A stretch of DNA of 31,651 bases from an uncultured Aquincola sp. (GCA_937883885.1 CAKZXL010000235.1:1-31651), one strand, 5' to 3'; shown: positions 23,010 to 31,452, numbered from the stretch's first letter. A program made the numbers and translations. Notes: generated from the sequence alone by a model not told the origin.

Positions 23010-24152
23010 TCAGCCTGGGGGCAAGGCGCCTGCCAGCCGGCGCGAGGTGGAGGCGTCGCGGAACACCAGCGGCCGTTCCACCACACCGCCGCCAGGCTGC
23101 TCGGCCTTGGCCAGGGCCTGCGCCACCACGCCGTGGTGCGGGCTCTTGGGGCACACCGGGTCAGCGGCGGCGGGGTCCTGCGCCAGCATGTAGGCCTGGC
23201 AGCGGCAGCCACCCAGGTCCTGCTCGCGCTGGTCGCAGCTGCTGCAGGGCTCCTTCATCCAGCCGGTGCCGCGGTAGCGGTTGAAGCCTTCGCTCTCGTA
23301 CCAGATGTGCTGCAACGCATGCTCACGCACGTTGGGAAAGGCCAGCCCCGGCAGCATGCGCGCGGTGTGGCAGGGCAGCGCGGTGCCGTCGGGCGTGACG
23401 GTGAGGAACATGCTGCCCCAGCCGTTGACGCACTTCTTGGGCCGGCCGTCGTGGTAGTCGGGCGCGACGAAGAAGAGGCGCATGCGCTCGCCCAGACGTT
23501 CGCGCCAGCGGGCGGTGGCGGCCTCGGCCGCGCGCAGCTGGGCGGCGGTGGGCAGCAGGTGCTCGCGGTTTTCCAGCGCCCAGGAGTAGTACTGGGTGTT
23601 GGCCAGTTCCAGGTACTCGGCGCCCAGCTCGTCGGCCATGCCGATGATGCGGTCGATGTGGTCGATGTTCAGGCGGTGGATGACCACGTTCAGCACCATT
23701 GGCCAGCCCTGGGCCTTGATGAGGGCCGCCACCTTGTGCTTGAGCTCGAAGGTCTTGGTGTGCGAGAGGAAGTCGTTCACCTCGCGCGTGGAGTCCTGAA
23801 ACGACAGCTGCACATGGTCCAGGCCAGCGGCCTTCAGCGCCTCGGCGCGCGCGGCGGTCAGGCCCACGCCGCTGGTCAGCAGGTTGGTGTAGTAGCCCAG
23901 TTGGCGGGCTTCGGCCACCAGCACTTCCAGGTCGTCGCGCAGCAGCGGCTCACCGCCCGAAAAGCCGCACTGCACCGCGCCCAGCGCACGGCCCTCGTGC
24001 AGCACACGCAGCCAGCCTTCGGTGTCCAGCTCCTGCTGCTGGGTGGCGTAGTCCACCGGGTTGTAGCAAAACACGCAGTGCAGCGGGCAGCGGTAGGTGA
24101 GCTCTGCCAGCAGCCACAGCGGCGGGCCGGGCCGGGTCGCCGGGGCGTTCAT
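23010..24152 (-). CDS. pqqE: PQQ synthase first step: radical SAM enzyme PqqE
   Basis: A 380-residue radical SAM/SPASM enzyme that cross-links the Glu and Tyr side chains of the PqqA peptide, with PqqD as partner. The SAM cluster motif is C22, C26 and C29 (YRCPLHCVFCYNP), followed by GGEPLLRDD (about 69-77). The SPASM region has CVNGWGSMFLTVTPDGTALPCHTA and CSSCDQREQDLGGCRCQAYM plus a last Cys in DPVCPKSPHHG, giving the ligands for the auxiliary clusters. ATG 24152 overlaps the pqqD stop (ATGA); an upstream GTG at 24167 is in frame but less likely. It is the last pqq gene. The substrate PqqA at 26213 has the required E and Y. Confidence 0.97.
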   Translation of the reverse strand: MNAPATRPGPPLWLLAELTYRCPLHCVFCYNPVDYATQQQELDTEGWLRVLHEGRALGAVQCGFSGGEPLLRDDLEVLVAEARQLGYYTNLLTSGVGLTAARAEALKAAGLDHVQLSFQDSTREVNDFLSHTKTFELKHKVAALIKAQGWPMVLNVVIHRLNIDHIDRIIGMADELGAEYLELANTQYYSWALENREHLLPTAAQLRAAEAATARWRERLGERMRLFFVAPDYHDGRPKKCVNGWGSMFLTVTPDGTALPCHTARMLPGLAFPNVREHALQHIWYESEGFNRYRGTGWMKEPCSSCDQREQDLGGCRCQAYMLAQDPAAADPVCPKSPHHGVVAQALAKAEQPGGGVVERPLVFRDASTSRRLAGALPPG

Positions 24153-24424
24153 GTCCACGCCAGCCACCTTTGCTTGCCCGCCATCTCGACAAAGGCGATG
24201 ACGTCGGGCAGCAGGCCCTGGGCATTGAAGGCCTGCTCCAGCTCATCGACGATCGCGGCCAGCGGCTTGGCGCCGTCGCAGCGCTTCATGATCTCGCCGG
24301 CGCTCTGGTTCAGCTTGACCATGCCTTCGGGATACAGCAGCACATGGCAGTCCTGCGCTGGCTCCCACTGCAGCCGGAAGCCCGGCGCCACGCGCGGCAC
24401 GGTCTCTGGGGTCACGGCCGTCAT
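24149..24424 (-). CDS. pqqD: PqqD peptide chaperone
   Basis: A 91-residue protein of the RiPP recognition element family that binds PqqA and presents it to PqqE. Family features are visible: [25 protein letters not shown] (10-34), [16 protein letters not shown] (36-51) and an acidic C-terminal helix (IVDELEQAF, 58-66). Length is normal for a stand-alone PqqD. It overlaps pqqC upstream and pqqE downstream by ATGA on both sides, so C, D and E are translationally coupled. Confidence 0.96.
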   Translation of the reverse strand: MTAVTPETVPRVAPGFRLQWEPAQDCHVLLYPEGMVKLNQSAGEIMKRCDGAKPLAAIVDELEQAFNAQGLLPDVIAFVEMAGKQRWLAWT

Positions 24425-25170
24425 GCCACCCCCTGCACGCCGTAGCGGGTGGCCATGGCATCGTTCATCGCCCACAGGATGTCGAGCTTGAACTGGAGCA
24501 CCTCCAGCGCACGCTGCTGCAGCGGCCGGGTGGTGAAGTGGTCCAGCGTGATGGCCAGGCCCTGCTCCACGTCGCGCCGCGCCTGGCTCACGCGGTTGCG
24601 GAAGTAGCTCAGGCCGCCGGGCTCGATCCAGCCGTAGTGCTCGGGCCAGGTGGCCAGGCGCTGCTTGTGGATCTCGGGCGCGAAGAGTTCGGTGAGCGAG
24701 GAGCACACCGCCTCCTGCCAGGGCGCGCGGCGCGCGAAGTTCACGTAGGCATCCACCGCAAAGCGCACCGCCGGCAGCACATGGCGCAGGTCCAGCACTT
24801 CTTCGCGGGTCAGGCCCACGGCTTCGGCCAGGCGCAGCCAGGCCTCGATGCCGCCGGGGTCGCGCACCGTGCCTTCGGGGCCTGTGAGCTCGAAGCCGTC
24901 GTGGTCCAGGATGCGCTGCACCCAGCCGCGGCGCACCTCGCGGTCGGTGCAGTTGCTCATCACCGCCGCGTCCTTGATGGGGATCGCGATCTGGTAATAA
25001 AACCGGTTGGCCACCCAGCCGCGGATCTGCTCGGGCGTGGCATGGCCGCTGTTGAGCATCACGTTGAACGGATGGTGGATGTGGTACGCCTTGCCCTTGG
25101 CGCGCAGCTGCGCCTCGAACTCGACGCGGTCCCAGGCTGCGGCAGTATTGGTAGGCGTGGTGGCGGTCAT
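24421..25170 (-). CDS. pqqC: PqqC, pyrroloquinoline-quinone synthase (final oxidase)
   Basis: A 249-residue all-helical cofactorless oxidase that carries out the last ring closure and eight-electron oxidation to PQQ. Family blocks are present: [18 protein letters not shown] (25-42), [18 protein letters not shown] (52-69), [10 protein letters not shown] (83-92), [20 protein letters not shown] (163-182) and [17 protein letters not shown]. The ATG at 25170 is 8 nt after the pqqB stop; a GTG at 25182 overlaps that stop as GTGA and would add four residues, so the start is uncertain. Its stop overlaps pqqD. Confidence 0.96.
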   Translation of the reverse strand: MTATTPTNTAAAWDRVEFEAQLRAKGKAYHIHHPFNVMLNSGHATPEQIRGWVANRFYYQIAIPIKDAAVMSNCTDREVRRGWVQRILDHDGFELTGPEGTVRDPGGIEAWLRLAEAVGLTREEVLDLRHVLPAVRFAVDAYVNFARRAPWQEAVCSSLTELFAPEIHKQRLATWPEHYGWIEPGGLSYFRNRVSQARRDVEQGLAITLDHFTTRPLQQRALEVLQFKLDILWAMNDAMATRYGVQGVA

Positions 25171-25178
25171 CGCAATGC

Positions 25179-26135
25179 TCACAGCGTGATCTGCATCCCG
25201 TCCTCGCACACCTCGACGCCCGCGCGCGCCAGCTCGGCGCGCGCCGCCGAGTCCTCGTCCAGGATCGGGTTGGTGTTGTTGATGTGGATGAGCAGCTTGC
25301 GGGTGCTGGCCGGCAGCCGGCCCAGCACTTCCAGCATGCCGCCCGGTCCGCTTTGCGGCAGGTGGCCGATGGCGCGCGCCCGCTGCGGGCCCACGCCCGT
25401 GGTGATCATCTCGTCGTCGGTCCAGAAGGTGCCGTCCACCATCACCGCGTCGGCGCTGCTCATCGCATCGAACACCGCGGGCGTGATGGCGCCCAGCCCC
25501 GGTGCGTAGAACAGGCGCCGGCCGCTGTGCTGGTCGATGGCGGTGATGCCGATGTTGTCGCCCGGCTCGCCGCTGTCGCGGTGGGGCGAATAGGGCGCGG
25601 CCTTGCTGTCCAGCGGCAGCGCCTTGAACTGCAGGCCATCGGCGCCCGACACGCTGAAGGGTGCGCCATCGAGCGCGATGGGCTGGCGCGCGGTGCCGCA
25701 GTAGTGGCTGAGCACGCGCAGCACCGGGTTGCCGTGGGTCAGGTCTTCGGCCACGGCGTCGGTGCACCACAGCGGCAGCGGGTCGGGCGCGCGGCCGCCG
25801 GGCCGCTCGGGCGCGGGGCGCGAACGCTCGCGCAGCATGAACAGGCCCGTCACATGGTCCACCTGCCCGTCCATCAACACCACGCCGGCAATGGCCGAAT
25901 CGCGCAGGCCGCGGCCCGGTTGCAGTTCAGGGTTGGCGCGGATCTGCGTCAGCAGGTCGGGCGAGGCATTGAACAGCACGCCGTCGGCGCCGTGATCGGG
26001 CCGGATGAAGATGGACGACTGCGTGCGCGCCTTGGCCTTGAGCGTGCCGGCCCGCAGGCCGGCGCAATTGCGGCAGTTGCAGTTCCACTGCGGGAAGCCG
26101 CCGCCGGCGGCAGCGCCGAGCACCGTGATGCGCAT
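25179..26135 (-). CDS. pqqB: PqqB, MBL-fold hydroxylase of PQQ synthesis
   Basis: A 318-residue metallo-beta-lactamase-fold protein, by established knowledge an iron-dependent hydroxylase acting on the cross-linked diamino acid. Typical features: [26 protein letters not shown] (1-26) with the Cys-rich [37 protein letters not shown] (84-103; the PqqB version of the metal motif), GDNIGIT and [14 protein letters not shown] near the C terminus. ATG 26135 follows the pqqA stop by 77 nt, the only sizeable gap in the pqq operon, as is common since pqqA is expressed at a higher level. Confidence 0.97.
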   Translation of the reverse strand: MRITVLGAAAGGGFPQWNCNCRNCAGLRAGTLKAKARTQSSIFIRPDHGADGVLFNASPDLLTQIRANPELQPGRGLRDSAIAGVVLMDGQVDHVTGLFMLRERSRPAPERPGGRAPDPLPLWCTDAVAEDLTHGNPVLRVLSHYCGTARQPIALDGAPFSVSGADGLQFKALPLDSKAAPYSPHRDSGEPGDNIGITAIDQHSGRRLFYAPGLGAITPAVFDAMSSADAVMVDGTFWTDDEMITTGVGPQRARAIGHLPQSGPGGMLEVLGRLPASTRKLLIHINNTNPILDEDSAARAELARAGVEVCEDGMQITL

Positions 26136-26212
26136 GGTAGGCAGTCAGTCAGGCATGAGGGGTCGCCGGGGGCTGAGGCGTGCATCGCCCCAGGCGCGGC
26201 GACCGGGCACCG

Positions 26213-26293
26213 TCAGCGGTTCGCGACGTACAGGCTGATTTCGAAGCCAAAACGCCAGTCGATGGCCGCCGGGGTTTGCCATTGCATGTTCAT
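26213..26293 (-). CDS. pqqA: PqqA precursor peptide
   Basis: A 26-residue peptide, too short for normal ORF cut-offs, that supplies the Glu and Tyr from which PQQ is built. The conserved core is E18 and Y22 in FGFEISLYVANR, matching the E-x-x-x-Y arrangement of all PqqA peptides; W13 and R14 precede it. The ribosome site AGGAG lies 7 nt before the ATG at 26293. It is the first gene of the leftward pqq operon. A second ATG at residue 3 exists but the SD spacing favours the first. Confidence 0.97.
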   Translation of the reverse strand: MNMQWQTPAAIDWRFGFEISLYVANR

Positions 26294-26402
26294 AGAAGGC
26301 TCCTTTCTCCAGTGACGCAGTGCCGGTTGGCGGCTGCGGAGGCACGATCGCGCCCCGTGGCACATGGTCGCGGCTGCGGCCGCGCGCAGCCAGCCGGGTG
26401 AG

Positions 26403-26431
26403 CATGAATCCCCCTTCATGATTTCCATGAA
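26403..26431. promoter_or_regulatory. Triple alternating CATGAA motif upstream of pqqA
   Basis: CATGAA (26403-26408), its inverse TTCATG (26415-26420) and CATGAA again (26426-26431) form two overlapping dyads with spacers of 6 and 5 nt. The block lies 110-138 nt upstream of the pqqA start and 35 nt before the GTG of the divergent hydrolase gene. Such repeated half-sites suggest cooperative binding of a regulator serving both directions; the LuxR-type regulator encoded downstream (28708) is an obvious candidate. If the hydrolase starts at 26418 or 26427 the block would overlap its coding region. Confidence 0.5.
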
Positions 26432-26465
26432 CGCGGCTAGGGGTTGGGGCCGATACGATGGGGCC

Positions 26466-27341
26466 GTGCCCGACGTCCTGCAGTCCCTCAGTCCCCCGCC
26501 CTTCCGGCAGTTCATGCTGGCGGCTTCGCACGGTCATCAGTTGCATGTGCAGCAGTGGGGCACGGCCGGCGCGCCGCCGCTGCTGCTGCTGCACGGCGGC
26601 CCCGGCTCGGGCCTGGGGCCGGCGCTGTACCGCGGGCTCGACCCCGCGCGCTGGCACGTCATCGGCCTGGACCAGCGAGGCGCCGGCCGCAGCCTGCCGG
26701 CCGGCAGCATCGAGCACAACACCACCGCCCACCTGCTGACCGACCTGGCCTTGCTGCGCCGCACGCTGGGCATCGATCGCTGGTGGGTGCTGGGCGGCTC
26801 CTGGGGCGCCACGCTGGCACTGGCCTACGCGTTGGCCGAGCCCGCCGCCGTGGCCGGCCTGCTGCTGCGCAGCGTCTTCCTGGCGCGGCCGGCCGACATG
26901 CAGCCCTTCATGCCGCTGGTGGACACCTTTCTGGCCGCGGCGGGCGATGCCGACGAGCGCAGCGCCATCGCCCGCGCCTGGTGGCAGCTGGAAACCCGCC
27001 GCGCCACCGGCACCATGGCGCCGCCCCCCGAAGGCGATGCGCTGGCCGTGCTGCTGCAGCGCTACACGGTGCAGGCCCATTACCTGCACGCCGGCTGCTG
27101 GCTGCAGCACCCGCCGCTGCTGGACCGACTGGCGCCGCTGCGCCGGCTGCCGGTGCAGCTGGTGCACGGCACGGCCGACCGCATCTGCCCGCCCGACAGT
27201 GCGCGCCTGCTGGCCGAACGCCTGCCGCAGGCCCGGCTGCACTGGGCCGAAGGCGCGGGCCACGATCCCTCGCAGCCGGCGATGGTGGCAGCCATGGCCG
27301 CGGCGCTGGCCGAGCTGCTTGCCCTGGCAGATCCATCGTGA
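26466..27341 (+). CDS. Alpha/beta hydrolase, prolyl aminopeptidase type
   Basis: A 291-residue alpha/beta hydrolase resembling proline iminopeptidases. The oxyanion motif HGGPGSG (43-49), nucleophile S112 in GGSWGATLALAYA, D238 in HGTADRICPPD and H266 in GAGHDPSQP complete the catalytic triad. No signal peptide is seen, so it acts in the cytoplasm. The start is uncertain: GTG 26466 gives a family-like N terminus, but in-frame ATGs at 26418 and 26427 are possible. It is divergent from pqqA and its stop overlaps the next kinase GTG start (GTGA), an unusual coupling of a peptidase with a two-component system. It could be a housekeeping peptidase or could act on PqqA or its fragments, since no PqqF/PqqG protease is encoded here; the latter is speculation. 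Confidence 0.88.
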   Translation: MPDVLQSLSPPPFRQFMLAASHGHQLHVQQWGTAGAPPLLLLHGGPGSGLGPALYRGLDPARWHVIGLDQRGAGRSLPAGSIEHNTTAHLLTDLALLRRTLGIDRWWVLGGSWGATLALAYALAEPAAVAGLLLRSVFLARPADMQPFMPLVDTFLAAAGDADERSAIARAWWQLETRRATGTMAPPPEGDALAVLLQRYTVQAHYLHAGCWLQHPPLLDRLAPLRRLPVQLVHGTADRICPPDSARLLAERLPQARLHWAEGAGHDPSQPAMVAAMAAALAELLALADPS

Positions 27342-28711
27342 GCCTGCGGCTGAAGATCAACCTGCTGGTGAGCGCGCTGACGCTGCTCTTCCTCACCGCG
27401 GTGATGGGCCTGCAGCTGCGCAACATGCAGGAATCGGTGCGCGAGGAAGTGGTGGCCGCCAACCGCGTGGCCGCCCAGTTGCTCAAGCGCACCGCGTGGC
27501 TGTATGCCGCCCAGGGCACGCTGGCCATGCGTGCGTTTCTCGAGGGCGTGGGCCGGGTGCGCTCCAACGAGATCTCGCTGCTCGATGCGCAGGGCAACGA
27601 GCTGTACCACTCGCCGCCTTCACCCTACAAGGCCGGCCGCGATGCGCCCGACTGGTTCGAGCGCCTGGTGTCACCGCCGCCCGACGAGCAGTTCATCGGC
27701 TTCCCGGACGGCAAGCTGGTGGTGCGGGCCAATGCCTCGCGCGCGATCATCGACGCCTGGGACAGCGCCACGACGATGGTCAGCTCCGCCCTGGTGCTGC
27801 TGGCGGTGGTCAATGCGCTGGTGTTCTGGCTGGTGGGCCGCGCGGTGCGGCCGTTTGCGCGCATCGTCGGCGCGCTCGGCGAGGTGGAGGCCGGCCGCTT
27901 CGGCGTGCAGCTGCCGCGGCTGCCGGGCATCGAAGCCGCCGCCATCGGCGCCGCCTTCAACCGCATGGTGGGCCAGCTGGAAGACCACATCGAGACCGAG
28001 CGCCGCGCGGTGCGGGCAGAGATGCAGCTGTCCGACAGCCGCGAGCTGGCGCGCTGGGTGGAGCGGCATGTGGAACAGGAGCGCCGCATGATCGCGCGCG
28101 AACTGCACGACGAGCTGGGCCAGTCGGTCACCGCGATGCGCAGCATGGCCACTTCCATCGCCCAGCGCAGCAAGGACAAGGACGCGCCCACCGAGCAGGC
28201 GGCCAGGCTGATCGCCGACGAATGCTCGCGCCTGTATGACGCGATGCACGGCATCATCCCGCGGCTGGCGCCGCTGGTGCTGGACCGCTTCGGCCTGGGC
28301 GAGGCGCTGGCCGACCTGGCCGAGCGCACCCGCCGCGCCCAGCGCGGCGTGCAGCTGGACCTGCAGGTGGCGCTGGACGACGAACCCCTGTCGCCGGAGA
28401 CCGCGCTGGCGCTGTACCGCGCCGCGCAGGAAGGCGTGACCAATGCGCTGCGCCATGGTCAGGCCAGCCACATCACGCTCGACCTGCGGCGCGAGCCCGA
28501 CGGCCTGCGGCTGCAGGTGACCGACAACGGCAACGGCCCGCCGCCGGCCCCTGCCGCCGGACGCCCGGCGCCCGACACCGGCGCGCCGGGCCACTACGGC
28601 CTGCGCTGGCTGGCCGAGCGGGTGGAAGGCCTGGGCGGCCGTTTTGCCCTGCTGCCGGCGCCGGGCCGCGGTGCCCGGCTGGAGGTGTGCCTGCCGATGG
28701 AGACACGATGA
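27338..28711 (+). CDS. Histidine kinase, HisKA_3 type, with periplasmic sensor and HAMP
   Basis: A 457-residue sensor kinase. Membrane segments at about 7-26 and 149-167 enclose a periplasmic domain of about 120 residues (LLDAQGNELYHSPPSPYK in the middle), followed by a HAMP domain (168-220; RAVRPFARIVGALGEVEAG), a coiled region, H257 in IARELHDELGQSV and a HATPase_c domain with QEGVTNALRHG (364-374) and TDNGNGPPP (395-403). GTG 27338 overlaps the hydrolase stop by 4 nt and its stop overlaps the regulator start as ATGA. Unlike the kinase at 1340 it has a real sensor domain. Its ligand is unknown; its position beside pqq suggests that it senses an alcohol, lanthanide or redox cue for this system. 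Confidence 0.92.
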   Translation: MSLRLKINLLVSALTLLFLTAVMGLQLRNMQESVREEVVAANRVAAQLLKRTAWLYAAQGTLAMRAFLEGVGRVRSNEISLLDAQGNELYHSPPSPYKAGRDAPDWFERLVSPPPDEQFIGFPDGKLVVRANASRAIIDAWDSATTMVSSALVLLAVVNALVFWLVGRAVRPFARIVGALGEVEAGRFGVQLPRLPGIEAAAIGAAFNRMVGQLEDHIETERRAVRAEMQLSDSRELARWVERHVEQERRMIARELHDELGQSVTAMRSMATSIAQRSKDKDAPTEQAARLIADECSRLYDAMHGIIPRLAPLVLDRFGLGEALADLAERTRRAQRGVQLDLQVALDDEPLSPETALALYRAAQEGVTNALRHGQASHITLDLRREPDGLRLQVTDNGNGPPPAPAAGRPAPDTGAPGHYGLRWLAERVEGLGGRFALLPAPGRGARLEVCLPMETR

Positions 28712-29346
28712 CGCCCTTGTTGCGGGTGATGCTGGTGGACGACCATGCGCTGGTGCGCATGGGCTTTCGCATGTTGCTGGCCGATGCGCAGATCGAGGTG
28801 GTGGCCGAGGCCGACAACGGCGAGCAGGCCTGCACCGACTATGCGCAGGCCCGGCCCGACGTGGTGGTGATGGACCTGTCCATGCCTGGCATGGGCGGGC
28901 TGGAAGCCTTGCGCCGCCTGCTGGCGCAGGACCCGAAGGCGCGGGTGCTGGTGCTCTCGGCCCATGAAGACACGGCCCACCCGCGCCGGGCGCTGAAGGC
29001 CGGCGCACTGGGCTACCTGGGCAAGCGCAGCGCGCCCGATGCGTTGATCGCGGCCGTCACCGCGGTGGGCGCCGGCCGGCCCTACGTGGACCCGGCGACC
29101 GCGCAGGCGCTGGCACTGGCCACCGTGACCGGCGAGACCAGCCCGGCCGAAGGCCTGAGCGAACGCGAGTTCAGCGTGTTCGTGCAACTGGCCCGCGGCC
29201 TGAGCGTGGCGCAGATCGCCGAGAACCTGAAGCTTTCGCCCAGCACCGTGGGCACGCACCTGTACCACGTCAAGCAGAAGCTGGGCGCCAGCAACCAGAG
29301 CGAGCTGACGCTGGTGGCGCTGCGCTGGGGCCTGATCGAAGCCTGA
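28708..29346 (+). CDS. NarL/LuxR-family response regulator
   Basis: A 212-residue response regulator. The receiver (about 1-120) has D11/D12, phosphoacceptor D56 (VVVMDLSMPGMGG), S84 and K106 (GYLGKRSAP). The C-terminal LuxR-type HTH is at about 148-205 (LSEREFSVFVQLARGLSVAQIAENLKLSPSTVGTHLYHVKQKLG). ATG 28708 overlaps the kinase stop. It is similar in layout to the regulator at 690-1343 but not a near copy. Candidate targets are the pqqA/hydrolase intergenic region and the xoxF region. Confidence 0.93.
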   Translation: MTPLLRVMLVDDHALVRMGFRMLLADAQIEVVAEADNGEQACTDYAQARPDVVVMDLSMPGMGGLEALRRLLAQDPKARVLVLSAHEDTAHPRRALKAGALGYLGKRSAPDALIAAVTAVGAGRPYVDPATAQALALATVTGETSPAEGLSEREFSVFVQLARGLSVAQIAENLKLSPSTVGTHLYHVKQKLGASNQSELTLVALRWGLIEA

Positions 29347-29410
29347 TGCCCGCCTGAAGGGCAAGGATTCAGCCCGTTTCAGCTCGGCTCAAGACGGCGG
29401 CGCCAGGCGC

Positions 29411-29425
29411 ACCGCAGACTGCGGT
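29411..29425. repeat. Short perfect inverted repeat ACCGCA-gac-TGCGGT
   Basis: Six-base arms with a 3-nt loop, in the 106-nt gap between the regulator stop and the small membrane protein gene, 27 nt before the latter's ATG. No T-tract follows, so an operator or weak hairpin is more likely than an intrinsic terminator. Confidence 0.35.
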
Positions 29426-29452
29426 GACCGCCTCCAGCCCCAGGACCCGCCC

Positions 29453-29776
29453 ATGAACGCCACCGCTGCCGCCGCTGCTGCCGACCGCCCCGCTACCCCG
29501 TCAGACCTGTACCTGCGCTGCATGCGCTGGGTGTTCCTGTTCTTCAACTCCACCCGGCTGTTCGCCTACCTGCCCACCATCATCACCTTGTGGCAGCAGC
29601 ATGGCTCCAACCAGCATTCGCTGATCACCTGGCTGGTGTTCGCCGGGGCCAATGCATCGATGGCCGCCTGGCTGTACGAAGAGCATGGGCGGCGGCTGGA
29701 CCGCGCCATCGTCGTCAGCATCGGCAACGCGGTCATGTGCCTGACCACGGCGCTGCTGATCATCGCCCTGCGTTGA
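29453..29776 (+). CDS. Small membrane protein, possibly SemiSWEET/PQ-loop-like
   Basis: A 107-residue protein with an Ala-rich soluble N terminus (1-22) and three membrane segments (about 25-45, 57-74 and 84-105). The layout of three helices with YLPTIITLWQQHGSNQHSLITWLVF (39-63) recalls SemiSWEET/PQ-loop transporters, where a proline in helix 1 is followed by a short basic loop and a Ser-rich turn, but the PQ motif itself is absent (it is PT), so the assignment is weak. Other possibility: a conserved membrane protein of unknown function. It stands alone between the two-component genes and the EthD gene and has no clear link with the quinoprotein cluster. Confidence 0.75.
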   Translation: MNATAAAAAADRPATPSDLYLRCMRWVFLFFNSTRLFAYLPTIITLWQQHGSNQHSLITWLVFAGANASMAAWLYEEHGRRLDRAIVVSIGNAVMCLTTALLIIALR

Positions 29777-29791
29777 CGCGGGCGCGGCAGC

Positions 29792-29811
29792 CCCGGCCTG
29801 GCAAGGCCGGG
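29792..29811 (+). terminator. GC-rich hairpin after the small membrane protein gene
   Basis: CCCGGCCT (29792-29799) pairs perfectly with AGGCCGGG (29804-29811) around a GGCA loop, 16 nt after the stop at 29776. No T-tract follows, so this is a terminator-like hairpin of the type common in high-GC genomes, or a transcript-end stabiliser. Confidence 0.5.
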
Positions 29812-29857
29812 TAGAGCCGGATGCGCCCCCCTGGCACTTGGCCTAACTTGCTGCGGC

Positions 29858-29876
29858 GGCGGCCATGCCGGCCGCC
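29858..29876 (+). promoter_or_regulatory. Hairpin in the leader of the EthD gene, next to its ribosome site
   Basis: GGCGGCC (29858-29864) pairs with GGCCGCC (29870-29876) around a 5-nt loop and ends four nt before the AGGAG (29881-29885) of the downstream gene. It could mask or present the ribosome binding site. Whether it is regulatory is unknown. Confidence 0.35.
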
Positions 29877-29893
29877 TGAGCAGGAGCCATTCA

Positions 29894-30208
29894 ATGATCA
29901 AGGTGACCGTGATGTACCCGCATGCGCCCGGGGCGCGCTTCGACCACGACTACTACCGCGACAAGCACATGCCGATGGTGCAGGACAAGCTGGGCCCGGC
30001 CTGCCTGCGCTACACGGTGGACAAGGGCCTGTCGGGCGGCGCGCCCGGCTCGCCGCCGCCTTACGTGGGCACCTGTTCGCTGTTCTTCGACTCGGTGGAG
30101 GCCTTCCAGGCGGCCTTCGGCCCCAAGGCGCAGGAGATCCTGGGCGACATCCCCAACTACACCGACCTGCAGCCGGTGATGATGATCAGCGAGGCCGTGG
30201 TGAGCTGA
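29894..30208 (+). CDS. EthD family protein
   Basis: A 104-residue cytoplasmic protein of the EthD dimeric alpha/beta-barrel family: MIKVTVMYPH opening, FDHDYYRDKHMPMVQDKLGP (16-35, the family hallmark YY-x-x-KHMP), and LFFDSVEAFQAAFGP. EthD was first found in an ether-degradation cluster; most members have no known reaction. AGGAG lies 8 nt before the ATG. Its 3' end overlaps the convergent acyltransferase gene by 23 nt. No link with the quinoprotein genes can be argued from the sequence. Confidence 0.92.
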   Translation: MIKVTVMYPHAPGARFDHDYYRDKHMPMVQDKLGPACLRYTVDKGLSGGAPGSPPPYVGTCSLFFDSVEAFQAAFGPKAQEILGDIPNYTDLQPVMMISEAVVS

Positions 30209-31403
30209 AGCTGGCCGAGCGGGCCCGCGCATCGCGCAGCCAGCGCGTGGTGGCCCGCACGCGCCGCATCGCGGGCCGCTCCACCAACAAGTGGGCCAGG
30301 AAGCACAGGCCCACCAGCACCGGCACCAGCGCCAGCTGTGCCAGCGCAAAGCCATCGGCCGACCAGGCCCGGGCATCGGCGGCCACGCGCATCAGCGTGA
30401 ACAGCAGCAGGCCATGCAGCAGGTACAGGCCGTACGACATCTCGCCCAGCGTGCGCGCGGCGCGGCTGTGCAGCAGACCGAACAGGGTATTGCCGCCCGC
30501 CAGGAGCGCAAAGGCACCGGCCAGGGCCAGCAGCGGCCAGGGCGAGTACACCGACGGCCGGGCCAGGAAGCCCACCGCGAGCAGCCCCAGCAGCACCGGC
30601 GTGGCCAGCGGATGCTGCGCCAGCCGGCCAAAGCCCGGCCAGCGCACCAGCACGCAGGCCCCGAAGCCGCCCAGGAAGGGCAGCAGGTAGCGGAACTGCA
30701 AAGGCTGGGTCATGGACGCGCACCACGCGATGAAGGCGATCACCAGCCCGCCGACGATCAAGCCCACCAGCGGCACCGCCAGCCGCAGCGCCAGCGCCAG
30801 CCAGGGCAGCGCCGCGTAGAACACCCATTCGTACATCAGCGACCACACCACGCCCGCCACCAGCACGTAGGTGACCGGCAGGCCGTTGAGGTCGGGCGCC
30901 CCCGGAATGGCGAACAGCAGCCAGCGCGCGGCATTGACCAACAGCTGGGGCAGCGGCTGCTGCAACTGCCCGCCGGTGACCAGCGCCACCAGCATGAACA
31001 TCGCGGCCATGGCCACCAGGTACAGCGGCGTCAGCCGCAGCACCCGCGACACCGCCAGGTGCAGCCAGTCGATCGGCCGCTGGCGCGCCTGCAGCAGCTT
31101 GCCGCCGAACAGCAGCGCCGTGATCATGAAGAAGAGCGCGACGCTGCCTTCGCCCAGGTTGTTCATCAGCCGCGAAGGCGGCGGTCGCCACTGGCCGGTG
31201 TGCAGGTAGCCCCACCACACGGCGCCGTGGTGCACGAACACCATCAAGGCGAGGTAACCGCGCAGGCCGTCGATGGCGGCGTAGGCGGCGGGGGGGTCGG
31301 GCGGCCGCCACCGCGCCAGCCCGTGGGCACACAGGGTGGCGAGCAGCAGCACGCCCACCAGGAGGGCAAGTTCGGGATACGGCACAGCGACGCATGATGC
31401 CAC
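30186..31403 (-). CDS. Acyltransferase family 3 (OafA/YrhL-like) membrane protein
   Basis: A polytopic membrane acyltransferase of about 405 residues. The hallmark IDGLRGYLALMVFVHH is near the N terminus with catalytic-type His, followed by GEGSVALFFMITALLFGGKL, RLTPLYLVAMAAMFM and WSLMYEWVFYAALPWLAL, and about ten membrane segments. Members O-acylate sugars of surface polysaccharides or other substrates. The start is uncertain: GTG 31403 is used, but GTG 31385 and ATG 31439 are in frame and none has a good ribosome site. It is divergent from the DUF3606 gene and converges on the EthD gene with a 23-nt overlap. Confidence 0.9.
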   Translation of the reverse strand: MASCVAVPYPELALLVGVLLLATLCAHGLARWRPPDPPAAYAAIDGLRGYLALMVFVHHGAVWWGYLHTGQWRPPPSRLMNNLGEGSVALFFMITALLFGGKLLQARQRPIDWLHLAVSRVLRLTPLYLVAMAAMFMLVALVTGGQLQQPLPQLLVNAARWLLFAIPGAPDLNGLPVTYVLVAGVVWSLMYEWVFYAALPWLALALRLAVPLVGLIVGGLVIAFIAWCASMTQPLQFRYLLPFLGGFGACVLVRWPGFGRLAQHPLATPVLLGLLAVGFLARPSVYSPWPLLALAGAFALLAGGNTLFGLLHSRAARTLGEMSYGLYLLHGLLLFTLMRVAADARAWSADGFALAQLALVPVLVGLCFLAHLLVERPAMRRVRATTRWLRDARARSASFSSPRPR

Positions 31404-31452
31404 CGACCGGCGGCACGACGGTTGCCCCAGCCTGGGCATGCCAGGAGACCGC

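Noticed and set aside
22932..24491. Long plus-strand open frame opposite pqqE and pqqD
   Set aside because: The minus strand carries unmistakable pqqE and pqqD; the plus-strand product has no recognisable sequence.
29832..29856. Possible sigma-54 promoter (TGGCAC followed by TTGCT) upstream of the EthD gene
   Set aside because: The gap between the TGGCAC and TTGC elements is 10 nt instead of 5, so the GG-GC spacing is wrong for sigma-54.
30291..31397. Plus-strand open frame opposite the acyltransferase
   Set aside because: The product is Gln/His/Arg-rich low-complexity shadow sequence; the minus strand encodes a multi-spanning acyltransferase with family motifs.
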